64,000 bases of DNA. Source: JAJKJG01 sp036389455 (GTDB taxonomy: Bacteria; Pseudomonadota; Alphaproteobacteria; Rhizobiales; Beijerinckiaceae). The position numbers were made by a program, and so were the translations under genes. The notes under the pieces are model-generated. The model had not been told where the DNA came from, ran no database searches, and saw only the letters and a list, made by a program, of their open reading frames with translations. The stretch spans positions 3,859 to 67,858 of the forward strand of contig DASVPW010000112.1 of NCBI GenBank assembly GCA_036389455.1, given 5' to 3'. Below are positions 25,097 to 34,002 of the stretch, piece by piece (position 1 is the first letter of the stretch; each line of letters starts with the position of its first letter).

Positions 25097-25882
25097 TCAG
25101 CGCCCGCTGGAAATAAACTGGCGGAAGCGCTCCGAGCGCGGCGCGCCGAACACCTCGGCGGGCGGCCCTTCCTCCTCGACGATGCCCTGGTGCAGGAACA
25201 CGACGCGGGAGGACACGTCGCGGGCAAATCCCATCTCGTGGGTCACGACCAGCATGGTGCGGCCTTCCTCGGCGAGCGCCCGCATGACGCGCAGGACCTC
25301 GCCGACGAGCTCGGGGTCGAGCGCCGAGGTCGGCTCGTCGAAGAGCATCACCCGCGGGTGCATGGCGAGCGCCCGGGCGATCGCGGCGCGCTGCTGCTGG
25401 CCGCCGGAGAGATGCGCCGGGTAGTGGTCGCGCTTGTCGGCGATGCCGACCTTCTGCAAGAGCGCCTCGGCTTCGGCGACGGCTTCGGCCCGCGGCCGCT
25501 TCTGCACGTGCACCGGCGCCTCGACGACGTTCTCCAGCACCGTCATGTGGGACCAGAGGTTGAAGCTCTGGAACACCATCGCGACCTTCATGCGAATGCG
25601 GTCGACCTGGGCGCGGTCGGCCGGGCACATCCGCCCGCGCCGGTCCTTTTCGAGCGCGATGACCTCGCCGCCGATCGCGACCTCGCCGCCGTCCGGCACC
25701 TCGAGCATGTTGATGCACCGGAGCATCGTGGACTTGCCCGAGCCCGAGGCGCCGAGGATCGAGATCACCTCCCCGTCGGCGGCGCTGAGCGAGACCCCCT
25801 TCAGCACCTCGAGCGCTCCGAAGCGCTTGCGCAGGTTCCGGATCGCGACGGCTGGCGGGGCGGAAGGGGAGGGGGCCGTCAT
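25097..25882 (-). CDS. polar amino-acid ABC transporter, ATP-binding protein (HisP/GlnQ type)
   Basis: 261 aa from ATG 25882, overlapping the upstream permease stop as ATGA. Walker A GASGSGKST, Q-loop VFQSFNLWSHMT, signature LSGGQQQR, Walker B VMLFDEPTSALD, and H-loop VVTHEMGFA. The family energises uptake of basic or polar amino acids or opines. It is the last gene of a complete minus-strand cluster: binding protein, two permeases, ATPase. Substrate is not determined by the ATPase sequence. Confidence 0.95.
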   Translation of the reverse strand: MTAPSPSAPPAVAIRNLRKRFGALEVLKGVSLSAADGEVISILGASGSGKSTMLRCINMLEVPDGGEVAIGGEVIALEKDRRGRMCPADRAQVDRIRMKVAMVFQSFNLWSHMTVLENVVEAPVHVQKRPRAEAVAEAEALLQKVGIADKRDHYPAHLSGGQQQRAAIARALAMHPRVMLFDEPTSALDPELVGEVLRVMRALAEEGRTMLVVTHEMGFARDVSSRVVFLHQGIVEEEGPPAEVFGAPRSERFRQFISSGR

Positions 25883-26604
25883 GCGTGCGCCGCCTCGGCC
25901 CGGGGCAGCACCTCCGGGGGCTGGCGCAGGTGCGGCGACAGCCACCATTCGAGGGCCTGCACGGCCCGCGTCACGAGGAAGTTGAGGATGAGGTAGATCG
26001 CGCCTGCGCAGACGAAGATCTCGACCGCCCGGAAGGTCTGCGAGATCAGCTTATGGGCGATGCCCGTCACCTCCATCATGGTGATGATCGAGGCGAGGGA
26101 GGTCGCCTTGATCATCAGGATGACCTCGCTGCCGTAGCCGGGGAGCGCCTGGCGGAGCGCGATCGGGAAGACGATGCGGCGGAACAGGAGGAACCGCGAC
26201 ATGCCGCAGGCCCGCGCCGCCTCGACCTGCGCGTGCGGCACCGACTGCAGCCCGCCGCGGATGATCTCGCCCGCGTAGGCCGCGGTGTTCAGCGTCAGCG
26301 CGGTGAGGGCGCACCAGTAGGGCTCGCGGAAGAACCACCAGATGCCGAGCTCCTGCAGGGCCGGGCGGAACTGGCCGAGGCCGTAGTAGATAAGAAAAAC
26401 CTGGACCAGGAGGGGCGTGCCGCGGAAGACGAAGACGTAAGCCCTGGCGAGCCAGTCGAGCGGCGCTATGCCGGACATGCGCATCAGCGCGAGCAGCATC
26501 GCCAAGACGGCGCCGAGGGCGACCGAGCTGAAGGCGAGCTGCAAGGTCAGCGGCACCCCTTCGAGGAGCTTCATGAAGGTCTCGGCCATGAAGGCGAGGT
26601 CCAT
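25879..26604 (-). CDS. polar amino-acid ABC transporter permease (HisM-like)
   Basis: 241 aa. ATG 26604 overlaps the previous stop by one base (TGATG), with AGGAGGG 4-5 nt upstream. A HEAAP-family permease with about five TM helices. The N-terminal TM runs through LAFSSVALGAVLAMLLALM, then FRGTPLLVQVFLIYYG, and the EAA loop EAARACGMSRFLLFRRIVFP contacts the ATPase. It pairs with the 26604-27317 permease to form a heterodimeric channel. Confidence 0.95.
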   Translation of the reverse strand: MDLAFMAETFMKLLEGVPLTLQLAFSSVALGAVLAMLLALMRMSGIAPLDWLARAYVFVFRGTPLLVQVFLIYYGLGQFRPALQELGIWWFFREPYWCALTALTLNTAAYAGEIIRGGLQSVPHAQVEAARACGMSRFLLFRRIVFPIALRQALPGYGSEVILMIKATSLASIITMMEVTGIAHKLISQTFRAVEIFVCAGAIYLILNFLVTRAVQALEWWLSPHLRQPPEVLPRAEAAHA

Positions 26605-27317
26605 CACGCCCTCCTCAGGCCGCGCATGGAATAGTCCTCGGCACGCTGGAAGCCCCAGGTCGAGACCGTCGTGACGACGAGGTAGAGCAGCGCCGCCGTG
26701 AAGTAGAAGGAGAACGGCTTGTAGGTCGAGCCCGAGCCGATGGCAGACTGGCGCAGGAGTTCGACGAGTCCCGTGACCGAGATCAGCGCCGACTCTTTCA
26801 GCGCGAGCTGCCAGACGTTGCCGAGGCCCGGGATCGCGTAGCGCAGCACCTGCGGGGCGACGATGCGCCGGAACAGCAGCATGGTGTGCATGCCGACCGA
26901 CTTCGCGGCCTCGATCTCGCCGCGGGCAAGGGCCGTGTAGGCGCCGCGGAAGACCTCGGCCTGGTAGGCGGCCGAGATGACGCCGATGGCCAAGGCGCCG
27001 ACCGCGAAGGCCGGCACGCTGACGAAGCCGCCCTCGCCCCCGAGCCACTGCGCGACGCGGCTCAAGACCGCGCTGCCGCCGAAGTAGAACAGATAGATGA
27101 CGAGGAGGTCCGGGATGCCGCGCAGCACCGTGGTGTAGCCGTCGCCGAGAGCGCGCAGGACGAAGCTCCGCGACAGCTTCGCCCAGGCGATGAGGGAGCC
27201 GAGCACGGAGCCGACGAGGAAGCCGCAGGATGCCACGGCGACGGTCATGCCGGCCGCGACCAGCATCGGCCAGCCCCAGCCCTTCGGCCCGAAGCCCATC
27301 AGCTCGAAATAGGACAT
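26604..27317 (-). CDS. polar amino-acid ABC transporter permease (HisQ-like)
   Basis: 237 aa. TM segments include VLRGIPDLLVIYLFYFG. The EAA loop is EAAKSVGMHTMLLFRRIVAP, followed by LGNVWQLALKESALISVTG, as in HisQ/OccQ permeases. It begins about 180 nt after the binding-protein gene; the gap is filled by a palindromic repeat, which may lower expression of the membrane components relative to the binding protein. Its stop overlaps the next permease's start. Confidence 0.95.
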   Translation of the reverse strand: MSYFELMGFGPKGWGWPMLVAAGMTVAVASCGFLVGSVLGSLIAWAKLSRSFVLRALGDGYTTVLRGIPDLLVIYLFYFGGSAVLSRVAQWLGGEGGFVSVPAFAVGALAIGVISAAYQAEVFRGAYTALARGEIEAAKSVGMHTMLLFRRIVAPQVLRYAIPGLGNVWQLALKESALISVTGLVELLRQSAIGSGSTYKPFSFYFTAALLYLVVTTVSTWGFQRAEDYSMRGLRRA

Positions 27318-27341
27318 CGCCTGTTTCGGCCCCCCTTTCCC

Positions 27342-27493
27342 TCTCCCCGCTTGCGGGGAGAGGTCGAGTCGCGCTGAAAGCGCGACCGGGTGAGGGGCCG
27401 GGGGAGCGCGTCACCCCGGCCCCTCACCCTCGCCCTTTCGGGCTCGCTTTGCGGCCCCGCCGCGAGGCCCTCTCCCCGCGAGCGGGGAGAGAA
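27342..27493. repeat. composite palindromic repeat within the ABC transporter operon
   Basis: Outer elements CTCTCCCCGCTTGCGGGGAGAG (27342-27363) and CTCTCCCCGCGAGCGGGGAGAG (27472-27493) flank an inner perfect 15-bp inverted repeat (27389-27403 with 27414-27428). The layout is the same as at 24937-25095. It lies between the binding-protein and first permease genes, so its RNA hairpins could stabilise the upstream mRNA or attenuate read-through. Confidence 0.7.
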
Positions 27494-27496
27494 GGT

Positions 27497-28345
27497 CTAA
27501 GCCTGCGGGATCATCTTGATCTTGAACCACTTCGCCGTGAGCTTCTCGATCGTGCCGTCCTTGATCGCGGCGTTGATGGCGTCGTCGAACATGCGCTTGA
27601 GGTCCGTGTCGGCCTTGCGCAGGCCGACCGCGACGCCGACGCCGAGGACGCCGCCGCCCATGCCGGCGCCGACGATCTTCATGTCCTTGAACTCGGGCTT
27701 GTCCATGGTGGCGGCGAGCGAGGAGTGGGCCGCGAAGATGCCGTCGATGCGCCCGGCCGCCAAGTCGAGGTCGTGCTGCTCGGTGGTCTTGTACTCGCGG
27801 ATCTCGATCGTGTCCTTGAGGTACTTCTCGAGGAACGCCGAGTTCGTGGTCGAGCCCTGCACGCCGATGACCTTGCCCTTGAGGACCGGCTTCCAGGCGT
27901 CGATCAGCTTCTGGAGCTTGTCGGCCTCCTTCTCGATGTTGACGATCTCGCCCTCGCCGGCGAGCTTGGCGAGGGGCGAATCCTTCATGGCGCCCCAGCC
28001 GTGCGGGCCCGCCGCGTAGGTGCGCGAGAACTGGATCACCTCCTCGCGCTTCGGGGTGATGTTCATGCCGGCCATGATGGCGTCGTACTTGCCGGCGTTC
28101 AGCGCCGGGATGATGCCGTCCCAGTCCTGCGCCACGACCTCGCACTTGACGTTCATGCGCCGGCACAGCTCCATGGCGAGCTCGGGCTCGAAGCCGTCGA
28201 GCTTGCCCTGCGGGGTCGAGAAGTTCCACGGCGCGTAGGCGCCCTCGGTCGCGATCTTGACCGTTTCCCACTTCTTCTGCGCCGCGGCGCCGGTCGCGAG
28301 CGCGGCTCCGAGGATGGCGAGGCCGAGTGCGTGCAAGAGTTTCAT
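27497..28345 (-). CDS. polar amino-acid ABC transporter, periplasmic binding protein
   Basis: 282 aa from ATG 28345, preceded by GGGGAA. Signal peptide residues 1-22 ends at ATGAAAQ. SBP family 3 fold: KIATEGAYAPWNF, GFEPELAMELCRRMN, and QDWDGIIPALNAGKYDAIMA, where the Asp and Arg-type ligands of basic amino acids usually lie, then KGKVIGVQGSTTNSAFLEKY. A histidine, arginine/lysine or opine ligand fits the family; the exact one is not inferable. It is the first gene of the transporter operon and is probably the most highly expressed. Confidence 0.94.
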   Translation of the reverse strand: MKLLHALGLAILGAALATGAAAQKKWETVKIATEGAYAPWNFSTPQGKLDGFEPELAMELCRRMNVKCEVVAQDWDGIIPALNAGKYDAIMAGMNITPKREEVIQFSRTYAAGPHGWGAMKDSPLAKLAGEGEIVNIEKEADKLQKLIDAWKPVLKGKVIGVQGSTTNSAFLEKYLKDTIEIREYKTTEQHDLDLAAGRIDGIFAAHSSLAATMDKPEFKDMKIVGAGMGGGVLGVGVAVGLRKADTDLKRMFDDAINAAIKDGTIEKLTAKWFKIKMIPQA

Positions 28346-28484
28346 CGCGGGTTCCCCTGTCGGCGAGCAGCCCGACGCTGCCGTACGGTGAGCTAACCGC
28401 GAGAGGCGAGGGGATGGCAAGCCCTTTCACGGCTCTGGCGCGAGGAGAGGGCCCGCCCGCGAGGCGGGGAGTCGGCCGAGAGGT

Positions 28485-29234
28485 TCAGCCGAACCGGTGC
28501 AGCTCGGTGCCGTGGCGCTTGAGCCAGCGCTCGGCCTCCTCGGTGCGCTCGCAGAGGCCGTGGACGAGGCGCCAGAAGCGGTGGGAGTGGTTCATCTCCT
28601 TCAAGTGCGCGACCTCGTGGGCGGCGAGGTAGTCGAGCACGAAGGAGGGGGCGAGGATCAGGCGCCAGGAGAAGCTGAGGCAGCCCTTGGCCGAGCACGA
28701 GCCCCAGCGGCTCTTGGTGTCGCGCACCGTCAGGCGCCGGGCCGGGACGCCGAGCGCCGCGGTATGGCGGATCACCGCCTCGGCGAGGTCGCGGCGCGCC
28801 TCCCGTTCCAGGAACTCGCGCACCCGCCGGGTGACGTGCGCCGGCTCGCCCGTGACCGCGATCACCGGCTCGCCGTAGGGGTCCTGGGTCGCGCTCGTCA
28901 CCCCGCGGATGCTCGACCAGTGCACGATCCGGTGCGGCACGCCCCGGAAGGGGATCGTGGCCCCATGCACGAGGCGGATCCGTCGCGGCACCCTGGCAAC
29001 CCGGGTCGCGATCCAGTCGCCGTGGGCGTCGGCGAACTTCCTGGCCGTGTCGAGATCGGTGCGCTGCGGCAGGGTGAGGACGATCTCGCCCGTGGCGCTC
29101 GACACCCGAAGCGTGATCCGCTGGGCGGTGTTGCGCCGCCGCAAGGCGACGCGGAACCGCTTCCCGGCGTGGCTCACGTCCAGGTGCGGCGGATCGGGCG
29201 GACGGCGGAAAAGGGCGAATCCCATCGCCCTCAT
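28485..29234 (-). CDS. YgjP/DUF45-family zinc metallopeptidase (M48-like)
   Basis: 249 aa from ATG 29234; a second ATG three codons later is possible. The zinc-binding motif is AHEVAHLKEMNHSHRFW (HExxH plus a downstream His), with the family-specific RDTKSRWGSCSAKGCLSFSW before it. N-terminal ITLRVSSATGEIVLTLP is the beta-rich DUF45 start. A predicted cytoplasmic metal-dependent hydrolase; cellular substrates of this family are poorly known. It stands alone, followed on the 5' side by an AT-rich insert beginning near 29270. Confidence 0.9.
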   Translation of the reverse strand: MRAMGFALFRRPPDPPHLDVSHAGKRFRVALRRRNTAQRITLRVSSATGEIVLTLPQRTDLDTARKFADAHGDWIATRVARVPRRIRLVHGATIPFRGVPHRIVHWSSIRGVTSATQDPYGEPVIAVTGEPAHVTRRVREFLEREARRDLAEAVIRHTAALGVPARRLTVRDTKSRWGSCSAKGCLSFSWRLILAPSFVLDYLAAHEVAHLKEMNHSHRFWRLVHGLCERTEEAERWLKRHGTELHRFG

Positions 29235-29367
29235 CTTGCAGCCGGGCCCGAAACTTGTCAGCAGCGCGCAATGCCACCTTGCGCGAATTTGTTTTTGTGC
29301 TTAGCCGCGCTCCGCTGCCCTGGGAGGCGGCCGTCCGGTTCAGGATCGAACCTAGAAGTTGCCACTC

Positions 29368-30165
29368 CTATTTCATCGTTTGGAGCTGCTTCTGAACGAG
29401 CTCGACAGCATTCTTTAACCACGTCATTTCGTGAATTTTTGCTGCTATTGATGTGATGCCAAGCGCCCCATCGAGAGCTAAGGTCAGCATGGCGACGATG
29501 AGGGCTTTGGACAAAACCGAAGAAACCCCTTCAACGGTCTTGTTCGCGGTAGCATCAAGAAGATTAGCTCCATACGAGAATACCTTACTAATAAGGTTCT
29601 CAATGCTTCGAAGCACCGCGAAAGCGGCCCGCTTCGCTGCATTGCTTGGAGCAGCAATCAGCTCATTTAAACGTGCAAAAGTTTTTGGAACCTCGGGGTC
29701 GACCATTTCTGGCTTGGCCTGCAATTGGGCAACCAGCTGGGAGGTCACACGGTGAATTTGCGCGACATCATTAGAATCTATTTGAGCAGCTGATGCATTT
29801 TCCACAAAACGTGCCCAATCGGGGAACTGTGCAACATACATTTCCACACCGACTGTATGAGCACGCAGCATTCCATTCAGAGCATCCGGTAATTCATGTT
29901 GGTACATATCAGACATAACCGCACAACCAATATTACTCAATCCAATGGTTATAATATTAGTTTCTTTATTAAGTTGTTTTTGCAAATATTCAACAGTTTG
30001 AAGCAGTCTATTATCACAATTAGAAGCACGTAGTGCAGAAAGTATTTCTGCCCCCTTTTTTAGAAGCTCCTCTTTCGCTGATAATATATTATTTTTATCT
30101 TGCGATTTTGAAAAACTAGACTGGTGCAAAACTATTAAGCGACCCCGTTCAAACTCAAATTGCAC
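29368..30165 (-). CDS. hypothetical protein, probably the 3' part of a frameshifted gene
   Basis: 265 aa from GTG 30165, but that start has no ribosome site. The frame stays open upstream to 30258, overlapping the end of the next ORF (30239-30652) by 20 nt. An ATT at 30210 with AAGGTGA in front is a less orthodox start. Composition is mostly helical, with ILSAKEELLKKGAEILSALR and a hydrophobic stretch near the C-terminus (SKALIVAMLTLALDGALGI) that may be a membrane helix. No domain recognised. The gene is AT-rich compared with flanking DNA, consistent with horizontal acquisition. I suspect that it and the upstream ORF are one gene interrupted by loss of a CT unit. Confidence 0.6.
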   Translation of the reverse strand: MQFEFERGRLIVLHQSSFSKSQDKNNILSAKEELLKKGAEILSALRASNCDNRLLQTVEYLQKQLNKETNIITIGLSNIGCAVMSDMYQHELPDALNGMLRAHTVGVEMYVAQFPDWARFVENASAAQIDSNDVAQIHRVTSQLVAQLQAKPEMVDPEVPKTFARLNELIAAPSNAAKRAAFAVLRSIENLISKVFSYGANLLDATANKTVEGVSSVLSKALIVAMLTLALDGALGITSIAAKIHEMTWLKNAVELVQKQLQTMK

Positions 30166-30238
30166 GGGTGCTATCTTCTGAGGCGGTACAATTCTCTTAA
30201 GCTCCGCAATGGCAGATTCACCTTGAGTAAGTGTAGAA

Positions 30239-30652
30239 TTAGAGAGTAGGCAAGCGCGTTAGCAGCATCTGTATCGCTACGCCTATAGGAGGGCGATCTG
30301 TCAGCTCAGGGATAAGGTTGCGAATCGGTCCTGCATCACTTGGGGGTAGAAGTCGAAGGCGTCGCTCTGCAATAAGGGGGTATTCTGGATCCCGCACTAA
30401 CTCCTCGAGTCCACGATGTAATTCAGCAATAGCCTGCTCTAGCTCAACACGAGTAATCTGGTGAGAGCTAACTCGATATCTATGAAGGGCACTGATTGTA
30501 AACTGAGCTTCTTCAATTCTCAAAATTATTCTCTTAAGCGCTGCTAAGTTTGGGTTCCGATGCCGAAAACGAAAAGGCTCCTCAGCGCTTCTTCGAATTC
30601 CTATCATTATCTGGGTAAGGCCGCGTGCAATATCGCGCAATTCGTTCGCCAC
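30239..30652 (-). CDS. hypothetical protein, probably the 5' part of a frameshifted gene
   Basis: 137 aa from GTG 30652 with AGGGTG 7 nt upstream. Largely helical: ANELRDIARGLTQIMIGIRR, ILRIEEAQFTISALHRYR, VELEQAIAELHRGLEELV. It ends at TRLPTL just where a (CT)3 run occurs on the coding strand (30241-30246). Adding one CT unit would fuse it in frame to the downstream ORF, giving about 428 aa. No known domain recognised. It has the same AT-rich composition as the downstream part, so both belong to one acquired block (about 29.27-30.78 kb). Confidence 0.6.
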   Translation of the reverse strand: MANELRDIARGLTQIMIGIRRSAEEPFRFRHRNPNLAALKRIILRIEEAQFTISALHRYRVSSHQITRVELEQAIAELHRGLEELVRDPEYPLIAERRLRLLPPSDAGPIRNLIPELTDRPPIGVAIQMLLTRLPTL

Positions 30653-30816
30653 TTTCGCACCCTGTCTGCTTTAGCCTTTGATATACCATTTTTGGCGAGA
30701 GCAACTTAGAATCACTTCGCACAATTATGTCACTTGAACAGCACGTACGTAGCCCCAAATCCTCGCCGGTTCATTGAGAGGTCATCGAAGCAGATTTCTA
30801 ATTCGCTCCGAGAGGG

Positions 30817-32115
30817 CTAGCCCACCACCTTGCGCAGGCGCGGCGGCGCCCGGCGGACGACGCCCGCCTCCATCTCCTGGTTGAGGATGAAGTCGGCGAT
30901 CCGGGGCGCGGTCTCGGCCCGGAAGCGCGAGCCGTTGAAGACGCCGTAGTGCCCGACGTTGAGCTGGAGGTGGTAGACCTTCTTCTCGACCGGCAGGTTC
31001 GGGGTGAGCTGGAGCGCCGCGAGGGTCTGGCCGACGCCCGAGATGTCGTCCTTCTCGCCCTCGATCGCCATGATGGCGCAGCGGCGGATGGCGTTGAGGT
31101 CGACCGGGTCGTCCCGGTGCTTCATCTCGCCCTTCGGCAGCCCATGGTTCACGAAGACCTTCTCGACGGTCTGCAAGTAATATTCGGCCGTCAGGTCCAT
31201 CACGGCGAGGTACTCGTCGTAGAACTCCCGGTGCTTCTCGGCCGAATCGCCGTCGCCGCGCACGAGATGCTTGAACATGTCGTAATGGGCGGTGAGGTGC
31301 CGGTCCATGTTCATGGCCATGAAGCCGGAAAGCTGGAGGAAGCCCGGGTAGACGTCGCGCCAGAAGCCCGGATAGGTCGCCGGCACCTTGACGATGCAGT
31401 TGCGGCGGAACCACTCGACGCCGCGCTCCTGGGCGACCTGGTTCACGGCCGTCGGCGAGCGGCGGGTGTCGATCGGACCGCCCATGAGGATCATGGAGCG
31501 GGGCGTGAAGGGGTCGTCCTCGGCCTCCATGCGGGCGATCGCCGCCATCACCGGCACGGAGGGCTGGCACACCGCCATGACGTGGAGGTCGGGGCCGAGG
31601 GCCCTAAACATCGAGATCAGGTAGTCGATGTAGTCGTCGAGGTCGAAGGAGCCTTCGGTCAGCGGCACCATGCGGGCGTCGGCCCAGTCGGTGATCATGA
31701 CCTCATGGGTCGGCAGGAACGTCTCGACGGTGCCGCGCAGCAGCGTCGCGAAATGCCCGGACATGGGCGCGACCATCAGGATCTTGTGCTGCGGCCGATG
31801 GGTCGAGCGGATGGCGCGGTCGAAGGCGATCACGCGGCCGAAGGGGCGCTCCCACACGACGCGCTCGGTCACCGGCACGCGGCTCCCTTCGACCGTCGTC
31901 CAGTCGAGGCCGAAGGCCGGCTTGCCGTAGCGCCGCGTCGTGCGCTCGAACAGCTCGCAGGCCGCCGAGACGGTGCGCCCGTAGGGCGTGTGGGTCAGGG
32001 GATTGGCGGGATTGTTGAAGATCAGCCGGCCGACGTCGGAGGCCGCGCGGGCCGGGGACAGCATCAGGTGCGCGGCTTCGTACCAGTAGTACGCGAGGTC
32101 CATATACACCCCCAT
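30817..32115 (-). CDS. phaZ: intracellular polyhydroxyalkanoate depolymerase
   Basis: 432 aa from ATG 32115 (MGVYMDLAYYW); ATG 32103 with GGGGGTG in front is an alternative. Family features: N-terminal YYWYEAAHLMLSPARAASD, then the lipase-like box VCQPSVP, in which Cys replaces the usual Ser as nucleophile, as in PhaZa1 of Cupriavidus; LNVGHYGVFNGSRFR carries the catalytic His. It degrades intracellular PHB granules to hydroxybutyrate units during carbon starvation. No phaC or phasin gene is nearby, so it stands alone here. It implies that the organism stores PHA. Confidence 0.93.
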   Translation of the reverse strand: MGVYMDLAYYWYEAAHLMLSPARAASDVGRLIFNNPANPLTHTPYGRTVSAACELFERTTRRYGKPAFGLDWTTVEGSRVPVTERVVWERPFGRVIAFDRAIRSTHRPQHKILMVAPMSGHFATLLRGTVETFLPTHEVMITDWADARMVPLTEGSFDLDDYIDYLISMFRALGPDLHVMAVCQPSVPVMAAIARMEAEDDPFTPRSMILMGGPIDTRRSPTAVNQVAQERGVEWFRRNCIVKVPATYPGFWRDVYPGFLQLSGFMAMNMDRHLTAHYDMFKHLVRGDGDSAEKHREFYDEYLAVMDLTAEYYLQTVEKVFVNHGLPKGEMKHRDDPVDLNAIRRCAIMAIEGEKDDISGVGQTLAALQLTPNLPVEKKVYHLQLNVGHYGVFNGSRFRAETAPRIADFILNQEMEAGVVRRAPPRLRKVVG

Positions 32116-32328
32116 GGCGGGGCCCTGTCCTCGCTTGCGCCAAGGTCGGGGCATGCCTCTAACCGGACGCGCAACACTAAAGTTCCAAGGGCGGGATTCA
32201 ACGCTGGAGGCGTCAAGGAACCGTTAAGGCTGGGGACTGTGCCTAATTTGCCGCGCTTCAAGGGCGCTCTGCCTATGATTTGGGCAGGGAGGGGCCGCGA
32301 TCTCCACGGCTTGGGCGTCGGTCTCGGC

Positions 32329-34002
32329 TCAGGCGGCGTGCAGGCCGCCATCGAGCACTCGCCGCACCTTCACGGCGAGTTCCGAATAGCTGAACGGCTT
32401 GCCCAACAGGTGGACGCCCGGATCCAGCCGCCCCTGGTGGACGATTGCGTTCCTCGTGTACCCGGTTGTGAACAGCACGCGCGTTTCCGGGAGCCGGCGA
32501 ACGATCTCGTCGGCGAGCGCGCGCCCGTTCGTGCCGCCCGGAAGCACCACATCGGTGAACAGAAGCGCGATATGACCTTCGCGGTCGAGGAGGTTGAGCG
32601 CGGTCTCGGCGTCCCATGCTTCCAGCACGCGATAGCCGAGATCCTCGAGCGCCTCGGCCGCGAAGGCACGGAGCTCGTCCTCGTCCTCGACGAGGAGGAT
32701 GGTCTCGCCCTCGCCGCGCGGCGCGGTCAAGGGCTCGCGCCGCGCGCCGCCGGGCTCGCCCGCCGCACCCATGAGGCGGGGCAGGTAGAGCTTCACCGTC
32801 GTGCCGTGGCCGACCTCGCTGTAGATGCGCACGTGTCCGCCGGACTGGCGCACGAAGCCGTAGACCTGGCTGAGGCCGAGCCCGGTGCCCCGGCCCGGCT
32901 CCTTCGTCGTGAAGAAGGGCTCGAAGACGCGCTCCAAGGTCGCCTTGTCGATGCCGGATCCGGTGTCGCTCACGGCGATCATGACGTACTGGCCCGCCGG
33001 CACGGGCTCCGGGACGGTCGCGACGTAGGACTCGTCGAGCGAGGCGTTCGCGGTCTCGACCGTGAGCTTGCCGCCGTCGGGCATGGCGTCACGGGCGTTG
33101 ACGGCCAGGTTCACAAGGGCGTTCTCGAGCTGGTTTCCGTCCACCCGCGTTTGCCAAAGGCCGGCGGCCAGGACGGTCTCGAGCGCGACCGTCTCGCCGA
33201 GGGTCCGGCGCAGCATGTCCGAGATCGATGCGACGAGACGGTTGGGATCGACGGGCTTCGGGTCGAGGGGCTGGCGGCGCGAGAAGGCGAGGAGGCGCTG
33301 CGTCAGGGTCGCGGCGCGGCGCGCACCCTGAATCGCTGCCTCGGCGAGGCGGCGTGGGCGCGCCGCGTCCCCGGGGAGCTGGCGCATGAGGAGCTCCAGG
33401 TTCCCGGAGATGATCGTCAGGAGGTTGTTGAAGTCGTGGGCGACGCCGCCCGTGAGCTGCCCGACGGCCTCCATCTTCTGCGCCTGGCGAAGCGCCGCTT
33501 CGGCCTTGAGGCGCTCGGCGACCTCGGCCTCGACCCGTTCGGCGAGCGTGTCGTTGAGGCGTTTGAGGTCGGAGGCCGCCTGCTCGGCCCGTCGTCGCGC
33601 CTCCAATAGCTCACGCTCGTACCGGCGCCGGTCGGTGGCGTTGAACACGGTTGTCCGCCGCAGAAGCGGCGCACCCTGTGAGCCGCGCTGTTGGACGGTG
33701 TTGACGAGCACGGGCAGGAGCCGGCCGTCCGCGCGGACAAGGTCGAACGCGATCTCATTCGCGAAGCCCTGCATGTCCAGCAGCGGCGAGAAGTGCGTCT
33801 CGTGAAAGATCTTTCCCGGCGCGGGAAGGAGATTGCTGAAGCGCAGCCGGAGCAGCTCCTCCCGCGTGTAGCCGGTCCAGTCGAGAAAGGTCCGGTTCAC
33901 TCGGACGATCCGCCCGTCGGGCAGGGTCGAGAGGTAGCCGCAGGGCGCGCTCTCGTAGAGCTCTTCCGCGCTCTCGCCGATGATGCTCTCGTCGACGTTC
34001 AA
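32329..34002 (-). CDS. PAS-domain hybrid sensor histidine kinase with C-terminal receiver
   Basis: 557 aa from a TTG that overlaps the hydrolase stop (TTGA). PAS domain residues about 8-125 (APCGYLSTLPDGRIVRVNRT, LDWTGYTREELL), coiled coil about 130-185, HisKA with the phospho-His in GQLTGGVAHDFNNLL, HATPase with N box NALVNLAVNARDAMPDGG, DTGSGI and GTGLGLSQVYG, and a receiver with ILLVEDEDELR, phospho-Asp in FTDVVLPGG and Lys in LLGKPFS. No TM segment, so it is a soluble cytoplasmic sensor. It has no DNA-binding output. The phosphate may go from its own receiver to a separate phosphotransfer protein, or the receiver may modulate the kinase. Coupled translation with an RsbQ-like hydrolase suggests that a hydrolase product or the enzyme itself is sensed by the PAS domain. 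Confidence 0.93.
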   Translation of the reverse strand: MNVDESIIGESAEELYESAPCGYLSTLPDGRIVRVNRTFLDWTGYTREELLRLRFSNLLPAPGKIFHETHFSPLLDMQGFANEIAFDLVRADGRLLPVLVNTVQQRGSQGAPLLRRTTVFNATDRRRYERELLEARRRAEQAASDLKRLNDTLAERVEAEVAERLKAEAALRQAQKMEAVGQLTGGVAHDFNNLLTIISGNLELLMRQLPGDAARPRRLAEAAIQGARRAATLTQRLLAFSRRQPLDPKPVDPNRLVASISDMLRRTLGETVALETVLAAGLWQTRVDGNQLENALVNLAVNARDAMPDGGKLTVETANASLDESYVATVPEPVPAGQYVMIAVSDTGSGIDKATLERVFEPFFTTKEPGRGTGLGLSQVYGFVRQSGGHVRIYSEVGHGTTVKLYLPRLMGAAGEPGGARREPLTAPRGEGETILLVEDEDELRAFAAEALEDLGYRVLEAWDAETALNLLDREGHIALLFTDVVLPGGTNGRALADEIVRRLPETRVLFTTGYTRNAIVHQGRLDPGVHLLGKPFSYSELAVKVRRVLDGGLHAA

